Below, one piece after another: positions 40,922-49,691 of a stretch of DNA of 64,000 nucleotides. The stretch is from Streptococcus infantis SK970 (GTDB lineage: Bacteria; Bacillota; Bacilli; Lactobacillales; Streptococcaceae): the NCBI GenBank assembly GCA_000223255.2, contig AFUT01000004.1, positions 62,001 to 126,000 on the forward strand. The letters run 5' to 3'. How positions within the stretch are numbered: position 1 is the stretch's first letter; each line of letters starts with the position of its first letter. A program made the position numbers and the translations under genes. The notes below the pieces were generated by a model that worked only from the letters and a program-made list of their open reading frames with translations, did not search any database and was not told the DNA's origin.

Positions 40922-41653
40922 ATGTTTTGGAATTTAGTTCGTTATGAATTTAAAAATGTCAACAAATGGTTTTTAGCCCTCTATGCAGCTGTACTATCCT
41001 TATCTGTCATCATCGGTATTCAGGGCAGTAGCCTCTCAAGCACCTATTATCAAGATAAGGGCGTTGTCATGTTAGTATTTCTATCTCTGGTTTTTGGGGG
41101 ATTGGTTATTACTTTGAGTATCTCAACCTTGATTTTGATTATTCAACGATTTAAGGGAAGTGTTTACGATCGTCGTGGCTATCTAACTCTCACCCTTCCA
41201 GTATCTGAACACCAGATTCTCTCCGCTAAACTTCTTGGAGCCTTTGTTTGGTCTTTGACAAGTACAGTGGTCTTCCTTTTTAGCCTTTATATTATCATTT
41301 CCATGATTGAACCAGACGCCTTCCTATCTAGTTTTGCCGAGTATATGCTAAAAAATTATACAGATGATTTCTGGTTAGCCTTGATTTCCTATATTTTTAA
41401 CACTCTTGCAGGTATTCTTTGTATCTACTTGTCTATCTCTATCGGCCAACTCTTTAATGAATACCGTACAGCTCTTGCCGTCGTCGCCTACATCGCCATC
41501 CAAGTTGTTCTTGGATTTATCACCCTCAATCTTCGTATCGATTTCGACTACAATTGGGTATTATCCTTTGAAATTTTCAAAGACTTAATCCTTAGCGTCG
41601 GCTTCTATCTCGGAACCTACTATATCTCAAAGAACAAGGTAAACTTACAATAA
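40922..41653 (+). CDS. ABC transporter permease
   Basis: The 243-residue integral membrane protein has six hydrophobic segments (FLALYAAVLSLSVIIGIQ, VMLVFLSLVFGGLVITLSI, LLGAFVWSLTSTVVFLFSLYIII, LALISYIFNTLAGILCIYLSI, ALAVVAYIAIQVVLGFITL and LILSVGFYLGTYYI). This is the usual build of ABC-2-type permeases. It lies in the GntR-ATPase-permease operon and is followed by a strong terminator. Confidence 0.85.
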   Translation: MFWNLVRYEFKNVNKWFLALYAAVLSLSVIIGIQGSSLSSTYYQDKGVVMLVFLSLVFGGLVITLSISTLILIIQRFKGSVYDRRGYLTLTLPVSEHQILSAKLLGAFVWSLTSTVVFLFSLYIIISMIEPDAFLSSFAEYMLKNYTDDFWLALISYIFNTLAGILCIYLSISIGQLFNEYRTALAVVAYIAIQVVLGFITLNLRIDFDYNWVLSFEIFKDLILSVGFYLGTYYISKNKVNLQ

Positions 41654-41658
41654 TGAAT

Positions 41659-41689
41659 GAAGCCCCTAGCAAATAAAGCTAGGGGCTTC
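41659..41689 (+). terminator. Terminator of the GntR-ABC operon
   Basis: GAAGCCCCTAGC/GCTAGGGGCTTC is a perfect 12-bp stem with a 7-nt loop and a TTTTT tail. Confidence 0.9.
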
Positions 41690-41722
41690 TTTTTACACAA
41701 AGAAATATAAAATTCTTATTTT

Positions 41723-42418
41723 TTAACTCAATATCAAACTTGCTACAATTGGACTGATAAAGACATACAGTAAACCTGTGACTCCGATTGCTAAACCAGC
41801 CATAGCCCCCGCAACTGGTCCATAGCGAAAGGCGGTCCCTGTTCCGACAGCGTGACCTGTTCCTCCCAGGGCCAGTCCAGCAGCTACTGGATCGTCAATT
41901 TTTAGCCCTTTTAAGAGTGTTGGTCCGATAACACTGGTCAAAATACCAGTTGCTACGACCACCACCAAGGTGATTGTTGTAATCCCTTGAAGTTTATCCG
42001 TAATCCCAACCGCCATCGCAGTCGTTACAGACTTGGGAAAAAGCGAAATCGCCAAGAAGAAATCCATACCGAAAAATTTTGCAACTAAAGCTGTAAAAAC
42101 TGTATTTACAACAACAGCAAGGAAACTACTGAGTAGAATACTTCTAACATGGTGTTTCATAAGGTGAAAACTCTTATAAAGAGGAATTCCCAAAGCTACT
42201 GTCGAGGGAACTATCAAATTGTTGAGATAAACCCCACCTTGATAATAGGCCGCGTAAGAAATACCAGTTACTTTAAGAAAAGCAATGATAAATAAGGTCG
42301 CTAGTAGCAAAGGAGTTGTCAGAGGATGAGGGTAGCGTCTAAAGATAATCATCCCTCCGAGATAGGCTAGGATAGACAAGGCTATCCCAAAAAGTGGATT
42401 GGATACAAATTCGCTCAT
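41723..42418 (-). CDS. lrgB: LrgB-family membrane protein
   Basis: The 231-residue protein has about seven membrane segments and the LrgB/CidB signature region (LFPKSVTTAMAVGITDKLQG, about 126-145; GGTGHAVGTGTAFRYG, about 185-200). LrgA and LrgB form a holin/antiholin-like pair that affects murein hydrolase activity and export of small carbon compounds such as pyruvate in other Gram-positives. The start overlaps the lrgA stop by four bases. Confidence 0.9.
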   Translation of the reverse strand: MSEFVSNPLFGIALSILAYLGGMIIFRRYPHPLTTPLLLATLFIIAFLKVTGISYAAYYQGGVYLNNLIVPSTVALGIPLYKSFHLMKHHVRSILLSSFLAVVVNTVFTALVAKFFGMDFFLAISLFPKSVTTAMAVGITDKLQGITTITLVVVVATGILTSVIGPTLLKGLKIDDPVAAGLALGGTGHAVGTGTAFRYGPVAGAMAGLAIGVTGLLYVFISPIVASLILS

Positions 42419-42789
42419 TTGGCACCTCTTTCTTCGTAATCACCTTCATAACGCTTTTTGATAAACTGAACGACCAGCGCAATCAAGATGATATTAATGA
42501 CTGCCGCAAAAAAGACAATCAAGACAATGGGCAATAAATAGGGAGCTATCACATCAAATTTCTCCATAATCCCAACTGCAGGAGGCAAAAATAGAATAGT
42601 CATATTAGCTAGGAGAAAATTCCCAACCATGTTGACATGACGTACCCGCAACCACTTGAACTGCAAGGCTAAAAATAAAATAATTAAACCAATAATGCTT
42701 CCAGGAATAGGCAAATGGAAAAAGCTAGAGATTCCTTCACCAATCAGTGAAATGACAAAGAGAATCATTAACTGAACATATAACTTCAT
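42415..42789 (-). CDS. lrgA: LrgA/CidA-family holin-like protein
   Basis: The 124-residue protein has four membrane helices with LrgA features (GIGSSFFHLPIPGSIIG-like EGISSFFHLPIPGSIIGLI, about 18-36; FLPPAVGIMEKFD, about 68-80). It would act with LrgB in the cytoplasmic membrane. No LytSR two-component genes are adjacent, and no clear operator is visible upstream. Confidence 0.9.
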   Translation of the reverse strand: MKLYVQLMILFVISLIGEGISSFFHLPIPGSIIGLIILFLALQFKWLRVRHVNMVGNFLLANMTILFLPPAVGIMEKFDVIAPYLLPIVLIVFFAAVINIILIALVVQFIKKRYEGDYEERGAK

Positions 42790-42873
42790 CGTTTACTCCA
42801 CAAATAGACTTTCTGCATACCAGTTTACTCTTTTTTCAGGAAATTTCAAGGAAATACACAAGAAACATCCTTC

Positions 42874-42916
42874 TTGCTATCTCATCTAAAAAGTTGTATA
42901 CTAATTGCGTGCGCAA
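42874..42916 (+). promoter_or_regulatory. marR promoter with overlapping operator
   Basis: TTGCTA (42874-42879) and TATACT (42897-42902) are 17 nt apart. The inverted repeat TTGCGTGCGCAA (42905-42916) begins three bases after the -10, over the start site, as expected for autorepression. Confidence 0.75.
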
Positions 42917-42968
42917 GCATCTTAGATAGGCAATCTGTTTATAACTACCATATAGAAAGGAGATTGAT

Positions 42969-43349
42969 ATGACTTACATAGAAAAATGGTTTGACTTCAA
43001 CCGCCGACAAGTAGAGCTAGAAGCCCTTTTAGAACAAACGATCGCTGAGCAGAGCGACCAAAGTCTAACACTCAAGGAATTCTACCTCTTGCACTTTTTA
43101 AATCAGGCTCAAGAGAAATCTTTGAGACAGATTGACTTGCCAGATAAACTTCATCTGAGCCCTAGCGCTGTATCACGGATGGTGGCACGCCTAGAAGAAA
43201 AAAACTGTGGTTTACTTAGTCGGAGATGCTGCGATCAGGACAAGCGAGCTAGTTTTATCTGCCTCACTAGAGAAGGACAGACGACTCTTGCCTATTTACA
43301 AAAAGCTGTTGAAGAAAGCTTAACTACAAAAGCAGACTGGTTGTTCTAA
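42969..43349 (+). CDS. MarR-family regulator, cysteine-rich
   Basis: The 126-residue protein has a MarR winged helix (LRQIDLPDKLHLSPSAVSRMVARLEEKN, about 52-79). Four cysteines cluster in and around the wing (C80, C87, C88, C98; NCGLLSRRCCDQDKRASFIC), where most MarR proteins have none. That pattern and the nearby trxA suggest a thiol-redox sensor, an inference. A-G-rich AAAGGAG precedes the ATG. The same operator occurs over its own promoter and before the next operon. Confidence 0.85.
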   Translation: MTYIEKWFDFNRRQVELEALLEQTIAEQSDQSLTLKEFYLLHFLNQAQEKSLRQIDLPDKLHLSPSAVSRMVARLEEKNCGLLSRRCCDQDKRASFICLTREGQTTLAYLQKAVEESLTTKADWLF

Positions 43350-43364
43350 ATTTTTCAAAAAAAC

Positions 43365-43376
43365 TTGCGTGCGCAA
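43365..43376 (+). promoter_or_regulatory. Second MarR operator, upstream of the trxA operon
   Basis: TTGCGTGCGCAA is identical in all 12 bases to the operator at marR. It ends nine bases before the -35 of the trxA operon promoter. Confidence 0.7.
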
Positions 43377-43385
43377 TCAATTTTC

Positions 43386-43414
43386 TTGACATTCCTTTTT
43401 CCGAGGAGTAAAAT
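43386..43414 (+). promoter_or_regulatory. Promoter of the DUF4649-trxA operon
   Basis: TTGACA (43386-43391) and TAAAAT (43409-43414) are spaced by 17 nt, about 30 nt before the first start codon. Confidence 0.8.
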
Positions 43415-43443
43415 GAAGACATGATTTAGCAAAGGAGAATCCT

Positions 43444-43665
43444 ATGATTGAAATCACTTATTTAGACGCCAGCAAGCAAGAGAGAACAATGACCTTCGAG
43501 TCATACGAAGAATTTGAACGTTCTCAACATGCCTGCCTGATTGGTGTCGCCGACTATTACCCTGTCCAAAAACTAACCTACAATGGTCATGTTCTGGACT
43601 ACCATGGGACTTATGGGGATGTTTTCTTCTATCTCATGAAACAAGATTTAAGCCAATATAACTAA
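43444..43665 (+). CDS. DUF4649-family small protein
   Basis: The 73-residue acidic protein has the pattern ITYLDASKQERTMTFESYEEF at its start and a YPVQKLTYNGHVLDYHGTYGD core typical of streptococcal DUF4649 proteins. No function is known. AAAGGAG precedes its ATG. The trxA gene follows 14 nt later, so both are made from the same promoter and may share a redox-related role. Confidence 0.75.
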   Translation: MIEITYLDASKQERTMTFESYEEFERSQHACLIGVADYYPVQKLTYNGHVLDYHGTYGDVFFYLMKQDLSQYN

Positions 43666-43679
43666 AAAGGAGAAATACT

Positions 43680-43994
43680 ATGGCAAAAGCAATTACAGAT
43701 GCAACATTTGAACAAGAAACTAAAGACGGATTGGTCTTGGTAGACTTCTGGGCAACTTGGTGTGGTCCATGTCGTATGCAAGGTCCAATCTTGGACAAAT
43801 TGTCTGAAGAACTTTCAGAAGATGTCTTGAAGATCGTTAAAATGGACGTTGATGAAAATCCGAATACAGCTCGTGCATTTGGTATCATGTCTATCCCTAC
43901 TCTTCTCTTCAAGAAAGATGGACAAGTGGTTAAACAAGTGGCTGGTGTCCACACTGCTGAACAAATCAAAGCTATCGTTGCTGAATTGAGTTAA
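43680..43994 (+). CDS. trxA: Thioredoxin
   Basis: The 104-residue protein has the thioredoxin fold with the active site WATWCGPCRMQ (Cys pair near residues 29 and 32) and the cis-proline loop SIPTLL. It keeps cytosolic protein thiols reduced. It is the second gene of the operon under the likely MarR operator, and a strong terminator follows. Confidence 0.96.
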   Translation: MAKAITDATFEQETKDGLVLVDFWATWCGPCRMQGPILDKLSEELSEDVLKIVKMDVDENPNTARAFGIMSIPTLLFKKDGQVVKQVAGVHTAEQIKAIVAELS

Positions 43995-43999
43995 TCACA

Positions 44000-44025
44000 A
44001 ATCCCCCACTTCTCATGTGGGGGAT
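44000..44025 (+). terminator. Terminator of trxA
   Basis: AATCCCCCAC/GTGGGGGATT with a 6-nt loop, followed by TTTAA. Confidence 0.85.
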
Positions 44026-44036
44026 TTTAATATATA

Positions 44037-44072
44037 AAAAACCTACTCTCCAATGTGATGAGTAGGTTTTTT
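44037..44072 (-). terminator. Terminator of the aquaporin gene
   Basis: AAAACCTACT/AGTAGGTTTT hairpin flanked by A and T runs, 10 nt after the aquaporin stop codon on the minus strand. Confidence 0.8.
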
Positions 44073-44081
44073 GCGTTTCAA

Positions 44082-44750
44082 TTATTCTTCAGTTCCAAGG
44101 AAATTTTTAGCAACAAGAGCTGCAAGAACTCCACCAACGATTGGTGCAAGAATGAAAATCCAAACTTGTTGAAGAGCTGCGCCACCTACCAATACAGCAG
44201 GAGCCAAGCTACGAGCTGGGTTTACTGAAAGACCAGTAATGTTCAATCCCACAAGGATCAAAGCTGTCAATGACAAACCGATCACCAAACCAGCAATAGC
44301 GCCATTCCCTTTGCTTGCTGATGTTACAGTCATGATCACCAAAACAAACAAGAATGTTGCGATAACTTCAAACAAGAAACCACCAAATACAGTTACACCG
44401 TTTGCCAAGGCATTTTCACCAAGACTTGCAGTTGACATACCTGAATTTGCCAAGAGGAAAAATACAGAAACAGATGCTAAGAAAGCACCAACTACTTGAC
44501 CAAGGATGTAGTTTACAAGTTCTGAAGATGACAAACGTTTGTTAACAAACATAGCGATAGAAACAGCTGGGTTCAAGTGAGCACCTGAAACAGTTCCAAT
44601 TGAGAAGGCTGCGACTACGATTGCCAAACCAAAGGCAAGAGCAATCCCAAGGTGTCCAAGTCCTTCAACACCATTTCCAAAAACAACAGCTCCTGTTCCG
44701 ATGAACACAAGCATAAAAGTACCGATTAATTCAGCAACAAATTTTTTCAT
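44082..44750 (-). CDS. Aquaporin-family channel (MIP)
   Basis: The 222-residue channel has six membrane helices and two NPA boxes (GAHLNPAVSIAMF, about 56-68; GLSVNPARSLAPAVLVGG, about 171-188). Length and the bulky residues near the second box favour a water-type (AqpZ-like) channel over a glycerol facilitator. It is transcribed alone. In S. pneumoniae an aquaporin gene also lies near trxA and pepF. Confidence 0.9.
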   Translation of the reverse strand: MKKFVAELIGTFMLVFIGTGAVVFGNGVEGLGHLGIALAFGLAIVVAAFSIGTVSGAHLNPAVSIAMFVNKRLSSSELVNYILGQVVGAFLASVSVFFLLANSGMSTASLGENALANGVTVFGGFLFEVIATFLFVLVIMTVTSASKGNGAIAGLVIGLSLTALILVGLNITGLSVNPARSLAPAVLVGGAALQQVWIFILAPIVGGVLAALVAKNFLGTEE

Positions 44751-44970
44751 AATTAGTCTCCTTTATTTCAAACTATGTATTAGTCTATCAAATGAAGGAA
44801 AGGATTTCAAGAAAATTGACTGGAAAGTTCTTTAAAAATCAGGAACGACTCGCTTATCCTTAGTACTGAAAGGATTGAATGGCTTCTTTCAAGTCAGCTT
44901 GTAAAATGTTTCTTTGGTCTAGTTGGACATAGACATCTAACAGACATCGAAGAATTACACCCAGTACAAA

Positions 44971-45007
44971 CAGCACCAAGGACTGTGAAGTAGTGTCTTT
45001 GGTGCTG
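44971..45007 (-). terminator. Hairpin downstream of a lipoprotein gene
   Basis: CAGCACCAAGGAC and GTCTTTGGTGCTG pair over 13 positions with one G-U, loop 11 nt, then TTTG on the minus strand. It lies 16 nt past the lipoprotein stop codon. No gene is recognised in 44751-45022. Confidence 0.6.
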
Positions 45008-45022
45008 GTTATTTGGTTGAGT

Positions 45023-45583
45023 TTATTCTGTATATTCAACATAACCTTTTTCTTGTAATTTAGCTGCAACTTCACTAATTTTCAATGGTTTTGGTTTGGT
45101 CGCAGGAAATTGATTTGGATCGCGTCGATGTAACTCTTTCCAGTCCATAGTTTGGTAATTATATATTACGGTTTGAATGTATTCTCCATCTTCCTTCTCA
45201 ACTTTAGAGGTTATTCCAGTTACATCCTTATAAAGCTCTTGACTTTTGTTCAGAAGTTGAACAACCTCTTCTTCAGATTTGCCTAATCCTTTAGGGTTAT
45301 AAAAGAAAATACCAATCTGTTTATAGACGATGTCATCCTTGAAGTAGTAGATAAGAAATGTTGATCCACCTTTATCTACACGCTTGAATCTTTGTACACC
45401 GTCTTTTGGCAGAGCTTCTGTTGTATTTTGTTTATTATCCGCTTGTGTTGTTGGAGCAATAGTCGTTTCTTGAGCTGTTTGTGTAGTTTCCGCAGCGGTC
45501 CCTGCTGAGTTATTTTGTCCGCAAGCTGCAAGGGCGAAAACCGTTGATAGTAATACGAGCGATGTTTTTAAAGTTTTATTCAT
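45023..45583 (-). CDS. Putative lipoprotein
   Basis: The 186-residue protein has a lipoprotein signal ending in LAAC (lipidated Cys21) and a Thr/Gln-rich linker. A C-terminal globular domain of about 130 residues (VQRFKRVDKGGSTFLIYYFKDDIVYKQIG...) follows. No family is named with confidence. Its last 37 residues resemble the end of the small protein encoded just upstream (KELHRRDP ... EKGYVE versus KELHKRSP ... DNGYVR). GGAGG precedes the ATG. Surface location is expected; function is unknown. Confidence 0.75.
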   Translation of the reverse strand: MNKTLKTSLVLLSTVFALAACGQNNSAGTAAETTQTAQETTIAPTTQADNKQNTTEALPKDGVQRFKRVDKGGSTFLIYYFKDDIVYKQIGIFFYNPKGLGKSEEEVVQLLNKSQELYKDVTGITSKVEKEDGEYIQTVIYNYQTMDWKELHRRDPNQFPATKPKPLKISEVAAKLQEKGYVEYTE

Positions 45584-45615
45584 AGTGATTTGCTCCTCCC
45601 TCGATCACTTTTATT

Positions 45616-45792
45616 TTACTGTCGAACATAACCATTGTCAAGCAATTTTGGAACAACGTCACTATATTTTGAGATTGACGGATTATCATCTGGATGTGTT
45701 TCAGGAGATCGCTTATGTAATTCTTTGCAAATTTCTTCCCAACTATAGCTTGGTTTTTCTTCTATCACTTTTCTTTGTAATTTTCGACGCAT
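45616..45792 (-). CDS. Small protein, truncated paralogue of the lipoprotein C-terminus
   Basis: The 58-residue protein has no signal peptide. Its core (SWEEICKELHKRSPETHP...YSDVVPKLLDNGYVRQ) aligns with the last part of the next gene's lipoprotein. I chose the ATG at 45792, eight bases after GGAGG; a GTG at 45807 is possible. It ends 32 nt before the lipoprotein start. It may be a partial-duplication remnant or a small cytosolic protein; nothing shows which. Confidence 0.55.
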   Translation of the reverse strand: MRRKLQRKVIEEKPSYSWEEICKELHKRSPETHPDDNPSISKYSDVVPKLLDNGYVRQ

Positions 45793-45824
45793 CTCAAGTA
45801 CCTCCACATTTCTAGTAACTTATC

Positions 45825-45850
45825 AAAAAGCCATCCGCAGATGACTTTAT
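45825..45850 (-). terminator. Hairpin between two small genes
   Basis: AAAGTCATC-TGCG-GATGGCTTTTTG on the minus strand forms a short stem-loop with a T5 tail. Confidence 0.55.
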
Positions 45851-45870
45851 ATTCTTTAAACCTAGAATTT

Positions 45871-46029
45871 TTAATTAAATACAATCAAATATAATATGAA
45901 GAAGATGAATAGCAATACCGACTCAGCTATAAGCTCCTCTTTGCAATTACGACCTTCAACACTTTTTTTAACAATTACTACAAATAAAGCAAAAATAACA
46001 ACTTCCAATAATCCTATCAATAACATCAT
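45871..46029 (-). CDS. Small two-helix membrane protein
   Basis: This 52-codon ORF begins MMLLIGLLEVVIFALFVVIV, a membrane helix. A charged loop (KKSVEGRNCKEELIAES) and a second helix (VLLFIFFILYLIVFN) follow. GAGG lies four to seven bases before the ATG pair, and the start is 24 nt after the pepF stop codon, so it may be expressed from the pepF transcript. No family is recognised. Confidence 0.5.
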   Translation of the reverse strand: MMLLIGLLEVVIFALFVVIVKKSVEGRNCKEELIAESVLLFIFFILYLIVFN

Positions 46030-46053
46030 AGAACCTCATCACTTGCCATTGTC

Positions 46054-47849
46054 CTACTCGCCCAACTCAGCACTGTAGGCGATAATCTGATCAACTGTAT
46101 CAGACAAGAATTGGATGGTATCACGGAGTGGTTTATCTGTTGAGATATCTGCTCCGATGATCATTGCTGACTCAAGTGGTGTCTTGCTACCACCTGATTT
46201 GAGGAGGTTGAGCCAGTCTTCAGCTCCAGTTTCCGAATGTTTCAGATGGAGGTAACCCGCAGTCGAGATGACAAGTCCGGCTGAGTAGGTGTAGCTATAC
46301 AAACCCATATAGTAGTGAGCTTGGCGCATCCAAGTCAAAGCCGCATCATCATCGATTTCAATGGCATCTCCCCAGAAATCCGTCAAGACTTCCTTCATAA
46401 TGCTGTTAAGTTTGCTTGCTCCGAAGGTTTCTCCTTCTTCAATCAATGTATAAGCCTTGCGCTGGAAGGCTGCTTCCAAAAGGTGAGTGATAAAGTTATG
46501 GAAATAGGTATCCGTCAAACGATGGGCAAGGGCAAAGCGTTTTTGACGCGGGTCGTCAGACTGGTGTTCCAAGTAATCACTTAACAGCAATTCATTGAAG
46601 GTTGACGGTGCTTCGACATAGTAGGTCGACATGTGAGCATTGAAGTAACTTTGGTGATTGTCAGAAAAGATAAATTGACCAGAGTGACCAATTTCATGAA
46701 TCAAGGTATAAACATCACTCAAACGACCTGTCCAGCTCATGAGGACATATGGATGCACACGGTAGGGATCAGCTGCATACCCACCAGAATCCTTGCCACT
46801 ATTGGCAGCAAAGTCAACCCAGCGCTCTTCTTGATAGCGCGCAATTTCTTGACAATATTCTTGCCCCAATGGTGCGACTGATTTCATGACCAAATCGTAG
46901 GCATCATCAATGCTAACTTCAGGATTGAGTGCACTGTCCAAGTCTAACTTCCAGTCCGCAAAAGTCATCTTTTCATGACCATTGACCTTGGCAACATGCT
47001 TGAGATATCGCTGAGCAACTAGCGCAAAGTCCTTCATGATGAGATCAATCTGACGATCAAACATAGCACGATCTACTTCTTGCTCAGCTAGAAGATAGTC
47101 AAAGACTGAGTCGTACCCCTTCATATCTGCCAAGAGTTTTTCAGACTTGACTTGGGCTAAATAAGCTGCGGCTGCTGTATTTTGGTGCTTACGTAGTCCT
47201 TCTGAGAAGGAACGGAAGGATTTCTCACGAACTTCAGCATCCTCGTGGTTTTGATAGAAATTTTCATAGGTCACAAAGCTGTTTTTGTAGGTTTTTCCAT
47301 GGGCTTCAAAGTCAGCCATTTCAAAGTCCCCAGCTCGCATTTTAGTATAGATATCCTGCGGACTATAGAAAACTTCACCCAGATTAGTCAAGGCCTTCTC
47401 CACATCAGCCCCAAGATAATGAGCTTTTTTATTTTTGCTTGACGAATGGCTGCAGTCAAATGTGGCAAGTCACCCAAACGATCCAAGACTTTTTCGTCTG
47501 CTGCTACCAAGGCATCGTCAAAGAAGGTTAAGGCTACACTTGCATCTGTCTCAAAATCCATTCCTGCTTGGGCGATATTGGCAAAATCCTCGTTGCTATA
47601 GTCCGTCGTCTGAGGCATAAAGGAGTAATTCCCGATATGACTCATCTGAATATAGATTTGTTCCAATTCCGCAAAAGCCTTCTCAAAATCCTCAAAAGTG
47701 TGAAGATTGCCCTTGTAGTCACGGCTAAATTGGTTAATATCTTCGCGTGTTTTCTCGATTGCACGCAAGAAATCCTCACGGTCTTGATATAAGGCTGTCA
47801 AGTCCCAAAGTTCCTTTTCGGGAAATTCTGAACGGTGTTTTTGTTCCAT
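46054..47849 (-). pseudogene. pepF: Oligoendopeptidase F (M3B), frameshifted
   Basis: PepF is a cytosolic zinc peptidase of about 600 residues that degrades oligopeptides of roughly 7-17 residues. The N-terminal part (to about 47425) covers residues 1-140. The C-terminal part has the zinc site HEIGHSGQF (HExxH) and the M3B C-terminal features (YYMGLYSYTYSAGLVIST). One A missing from an A6 run (T6 at 47425-47430 on the plus strand) breaks the frame; adding it restores KIKKAHYLGADVEKALTNLG. No other damage is seen. Confidence 0.88.
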
Positions 47850-47859
47850 GTTATTCCTC

Positions 47860-48603
47860 TTATTTCTTTAATTCTAGCAAAACACTGATGGCTGATAAGG
47901 CATAAAGTGGTGCTGTTTCAGCTCGTAGGATGCGAGGCCCAAGTCCTGCGAGAATCGCTCCTTTAGCCACAAAAGATTCGATTTCTGCAGGTGACAGACC
48001 TCCTTCTGGACCAAAGATAAAGAGCAGTTTAGCTCCTTTTTCAAGACCCGATACTGCTTGTATGAGCGCTGCTGATTCGCCTTCTTTGGCCGACTCTTCA
48101 TAGGCCACTACGATGCGGTCAAACTGGTCAAGTTGGGCTATAAAGTCTGCCTTTTTCTCAAAAAGGGTAATGCTTGGGACAAGATTCCGCTTGCTTTGTT
48201 CTGCCGCTCCAAGGGCGATTTTTTCTAATTTTTCGGCCTTTTTACCCAATTTTTTGCCATCCCATTTGGCGACTGACCAGTCTGCAGGAAAGGCCCAGAT
48301 TTGACTAGCACCGAGTTCCGTCACTTTTTGAGTGATAAACTCGAGCTTATCTCCCTTTGGAAAGCCTGATGCGATGGTCACTTGGACTGGTAGTTCCACA
48401 TTGTCAGCCAATTCCTCAACTAACTCTAATTGACGGCTTTCTACATTGACCACGCGCGCCAAGCGCTTGATCCCATCATCAAAAACTAGAGTAACCTCGT
48501 CCTCTTCTTTCAAACGCATGACCTGAAACATGTGCTTGCTGGTTTCCTTGTCCTCGATGGTGACAGGTGAGCTAGCCAAACCTTTTATAAAATACTGCTG
48601 CAT
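47860..48603 (-). CDS. rsmE: 16S rRNA (uracil1498-N3)-methyltransferase
   Basis: RsmE methylates U1498 of 16S rRNA. The 247-residue SPOUT-class protein has an N-terminal PUA-like domain (FIKGLASSPVTIEDKETSKHMFQVMRLKEEDEV) and the knotted SAM-binding C-terminus (LLFIFGPEGGLSPAEIE, GLGPRILRAETAPLYALSAI). The ATG at 48603 has GGAGG five bases away and gives the family N-terminus MQQYFIKG. It begins just one base after the prmA stop codon, a conserved pairing. Confidence 0.93.
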   Translation of the reverse strand: MQQYFIKGLASSPVTIEDKETSKHMFQVMRLKEEDEVTLVFDDGIKRLARVVNVESRQLELVEELADNVELPVQVTIASGFPKGDKLEFITQKVTELGASQIWAFPADWSVAKWDGKKLGKKAEKLEKIALGAAEQSKRNLVPSITLFEKKADFIAQLDQFDRIVVAYEESAKEGESAALIQAVSGLEKGAKLLFIFGPEGGLSPAEIESFVAKGAILAGLGPRILRAETAPLYALSAISVLLELKK

Positions 48604-48604
48604 A

Positions 48605-49555
48605 CTAGCCTCCAATCACACCGGAGACATCCTTGGTCTTCTTGAAGACACAGGCATTCCATTCCCCTTGGATCATGTGGGTTTCAAGGAAGAATCCTGC
48701 TGACTCAGCCGACTCGCGCACCATGTCCCACTTGTCCTTGATAATGCCACTCATGATCAGGTAACCTTCATCCTTGACCAAGCGATAAGCATCATCCGTC
48801 AGATGAACGAGGATATCCGCCAAGATATTGGCCACGATGACGTCTGCCTCAATCTCCACGCCTTTAAGCAAATCGCCTGGCGCCACATGGATATTTTCCA
48901 TGCCAGGATTGAGTTCAATATTTTCCTGAGCGACTCGAACCGCTACATCATCCAGGTCATAGGCAAAAATTTCCTTGGCACCTAGGAGTGAGCTAGCAAT
49001 AGAAAGAACCCCTGAACCAGTCCCTACATCTAGCACTGTTTCGCCACCGCGAAGAATCTGCTCCAAGGCAAAAAGACTCATCTTAGTCGTCGGGTGTGTT
49101 CCAGTCCCAAAGGCCATCCCTGGATCTAGCTTGATAATCTTTTCTCCCGCTGTTGCTTCATAGTCCGTCCATGATGGCACAATGGTCAAATCATGAGTGA
49201 TACGAGCAGGTTCATAGTATTTCTTCCAGTTGTCCGCCCAATCTTCCTCAGCCAAGGCAGTCGTTCCCATCTTGACCTCTCCCAAATCCATAAAATCTGT
49301 CAAGTCTGCTAAGCGATCCTGCAAGTCTGCCTCAACCATTGCTACATCAATCGTTTCAGGATAGTAGGCTGTCACCACGATTTCTTCTTGCTGCTCGACA
49401 TCAGGGAAAATCTCACCAAAGCGATCCACATTTCCCACATAGTCCATACTGTCCTCAATCGCAACACCCTGGGCACCCAGCTCAATCAAAAGGTTAGAGA
49501 CCAACTCCTCCCCCTCACGCTTCACTGTAACTTTTAATTCTTGCCATGTTTCCAT
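48605..49555 (-). CDS. prmA: Ribosomal protein L11 methyltransferase
   Basis: PrmA methylates ribosomal protein L11. The 316-residue protein has an N-terminal substrate-recognition domain ([23 protein letters not shown]) and a class I SAM-dependent methyltransferase domain with FGTGTHPTT (about 150-158), [13 protein letters not shown] (about 175-187) and [13 protein letters not shown]. The start at 49555 gives the length of the pneumococcal protein. A neighbouring ATG at 49558 is possible, and the ribosome site is weak. Confidence 0.95.
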   Translation of the reverse strand: METWQELKVTVKREGEELVSNLLIELGAQGVAIEDSMDYVGNVDRFGEIFPDVEQQEEIVVTAYYPETIDVAMVEADLQDRLADLTDFMDLGEVKMGTTALAEEDWADNWKKYYEPARITHDLTIVPSWTDYEATAGEKIIKLDPGMAFGTGTHPTTKMSLFALEQILRGGETVLDVGTGSGVLSIASSLLGAKEIFAYDLDDVAVRVAQENIELNPGMENIHVAPGDLLKGVEIEADVIVANILADILVHLTDDAYRLVKDEGYLIMSGIIKDKWDMVRESAESAGFFLETHMIQGEWNACVFKKTKDVSGVIGG

Positions 49556-49595
49556 CATTAAGATACCAAGCCCGTAAAACACAAAGCCAAATAGG

Positions 49596-49630
49596 AACTT
49601 CTCTGAAGACGCTTGTGTCTAAGAGAAGTT
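49596..49630 (-). other. Hairpin between GNAT operon and prmA
   Basis: AACTTCTCT and AGAGAAGTT pair over nine bases, with further partial pairing inside. The position between two minus-strand units fits a weak terminator, but the U-tract is poor in this direction. Confidence 0.35.
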
Positions 49631-49691
49631 TATCTTTTTGGCACAGTGTTTAGGGCGGGTTCAGTTTAGAAATTTAACCGAACCATCCTTT

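Noticed and set aside
44860-45075. 71-codon minus-strand frame overlapping the lipoprotein 3' end
   Set aside because: It overlaps the lipoprotein gene, lacks a ribosome site and covers the terminator hairpin at 44971-45007.
45896-46078. 60-codon plus-strand frame
   Set aside because: It is opposite the better supported 52-codon membrane ORF and the end of pepF and has no ribosome site.
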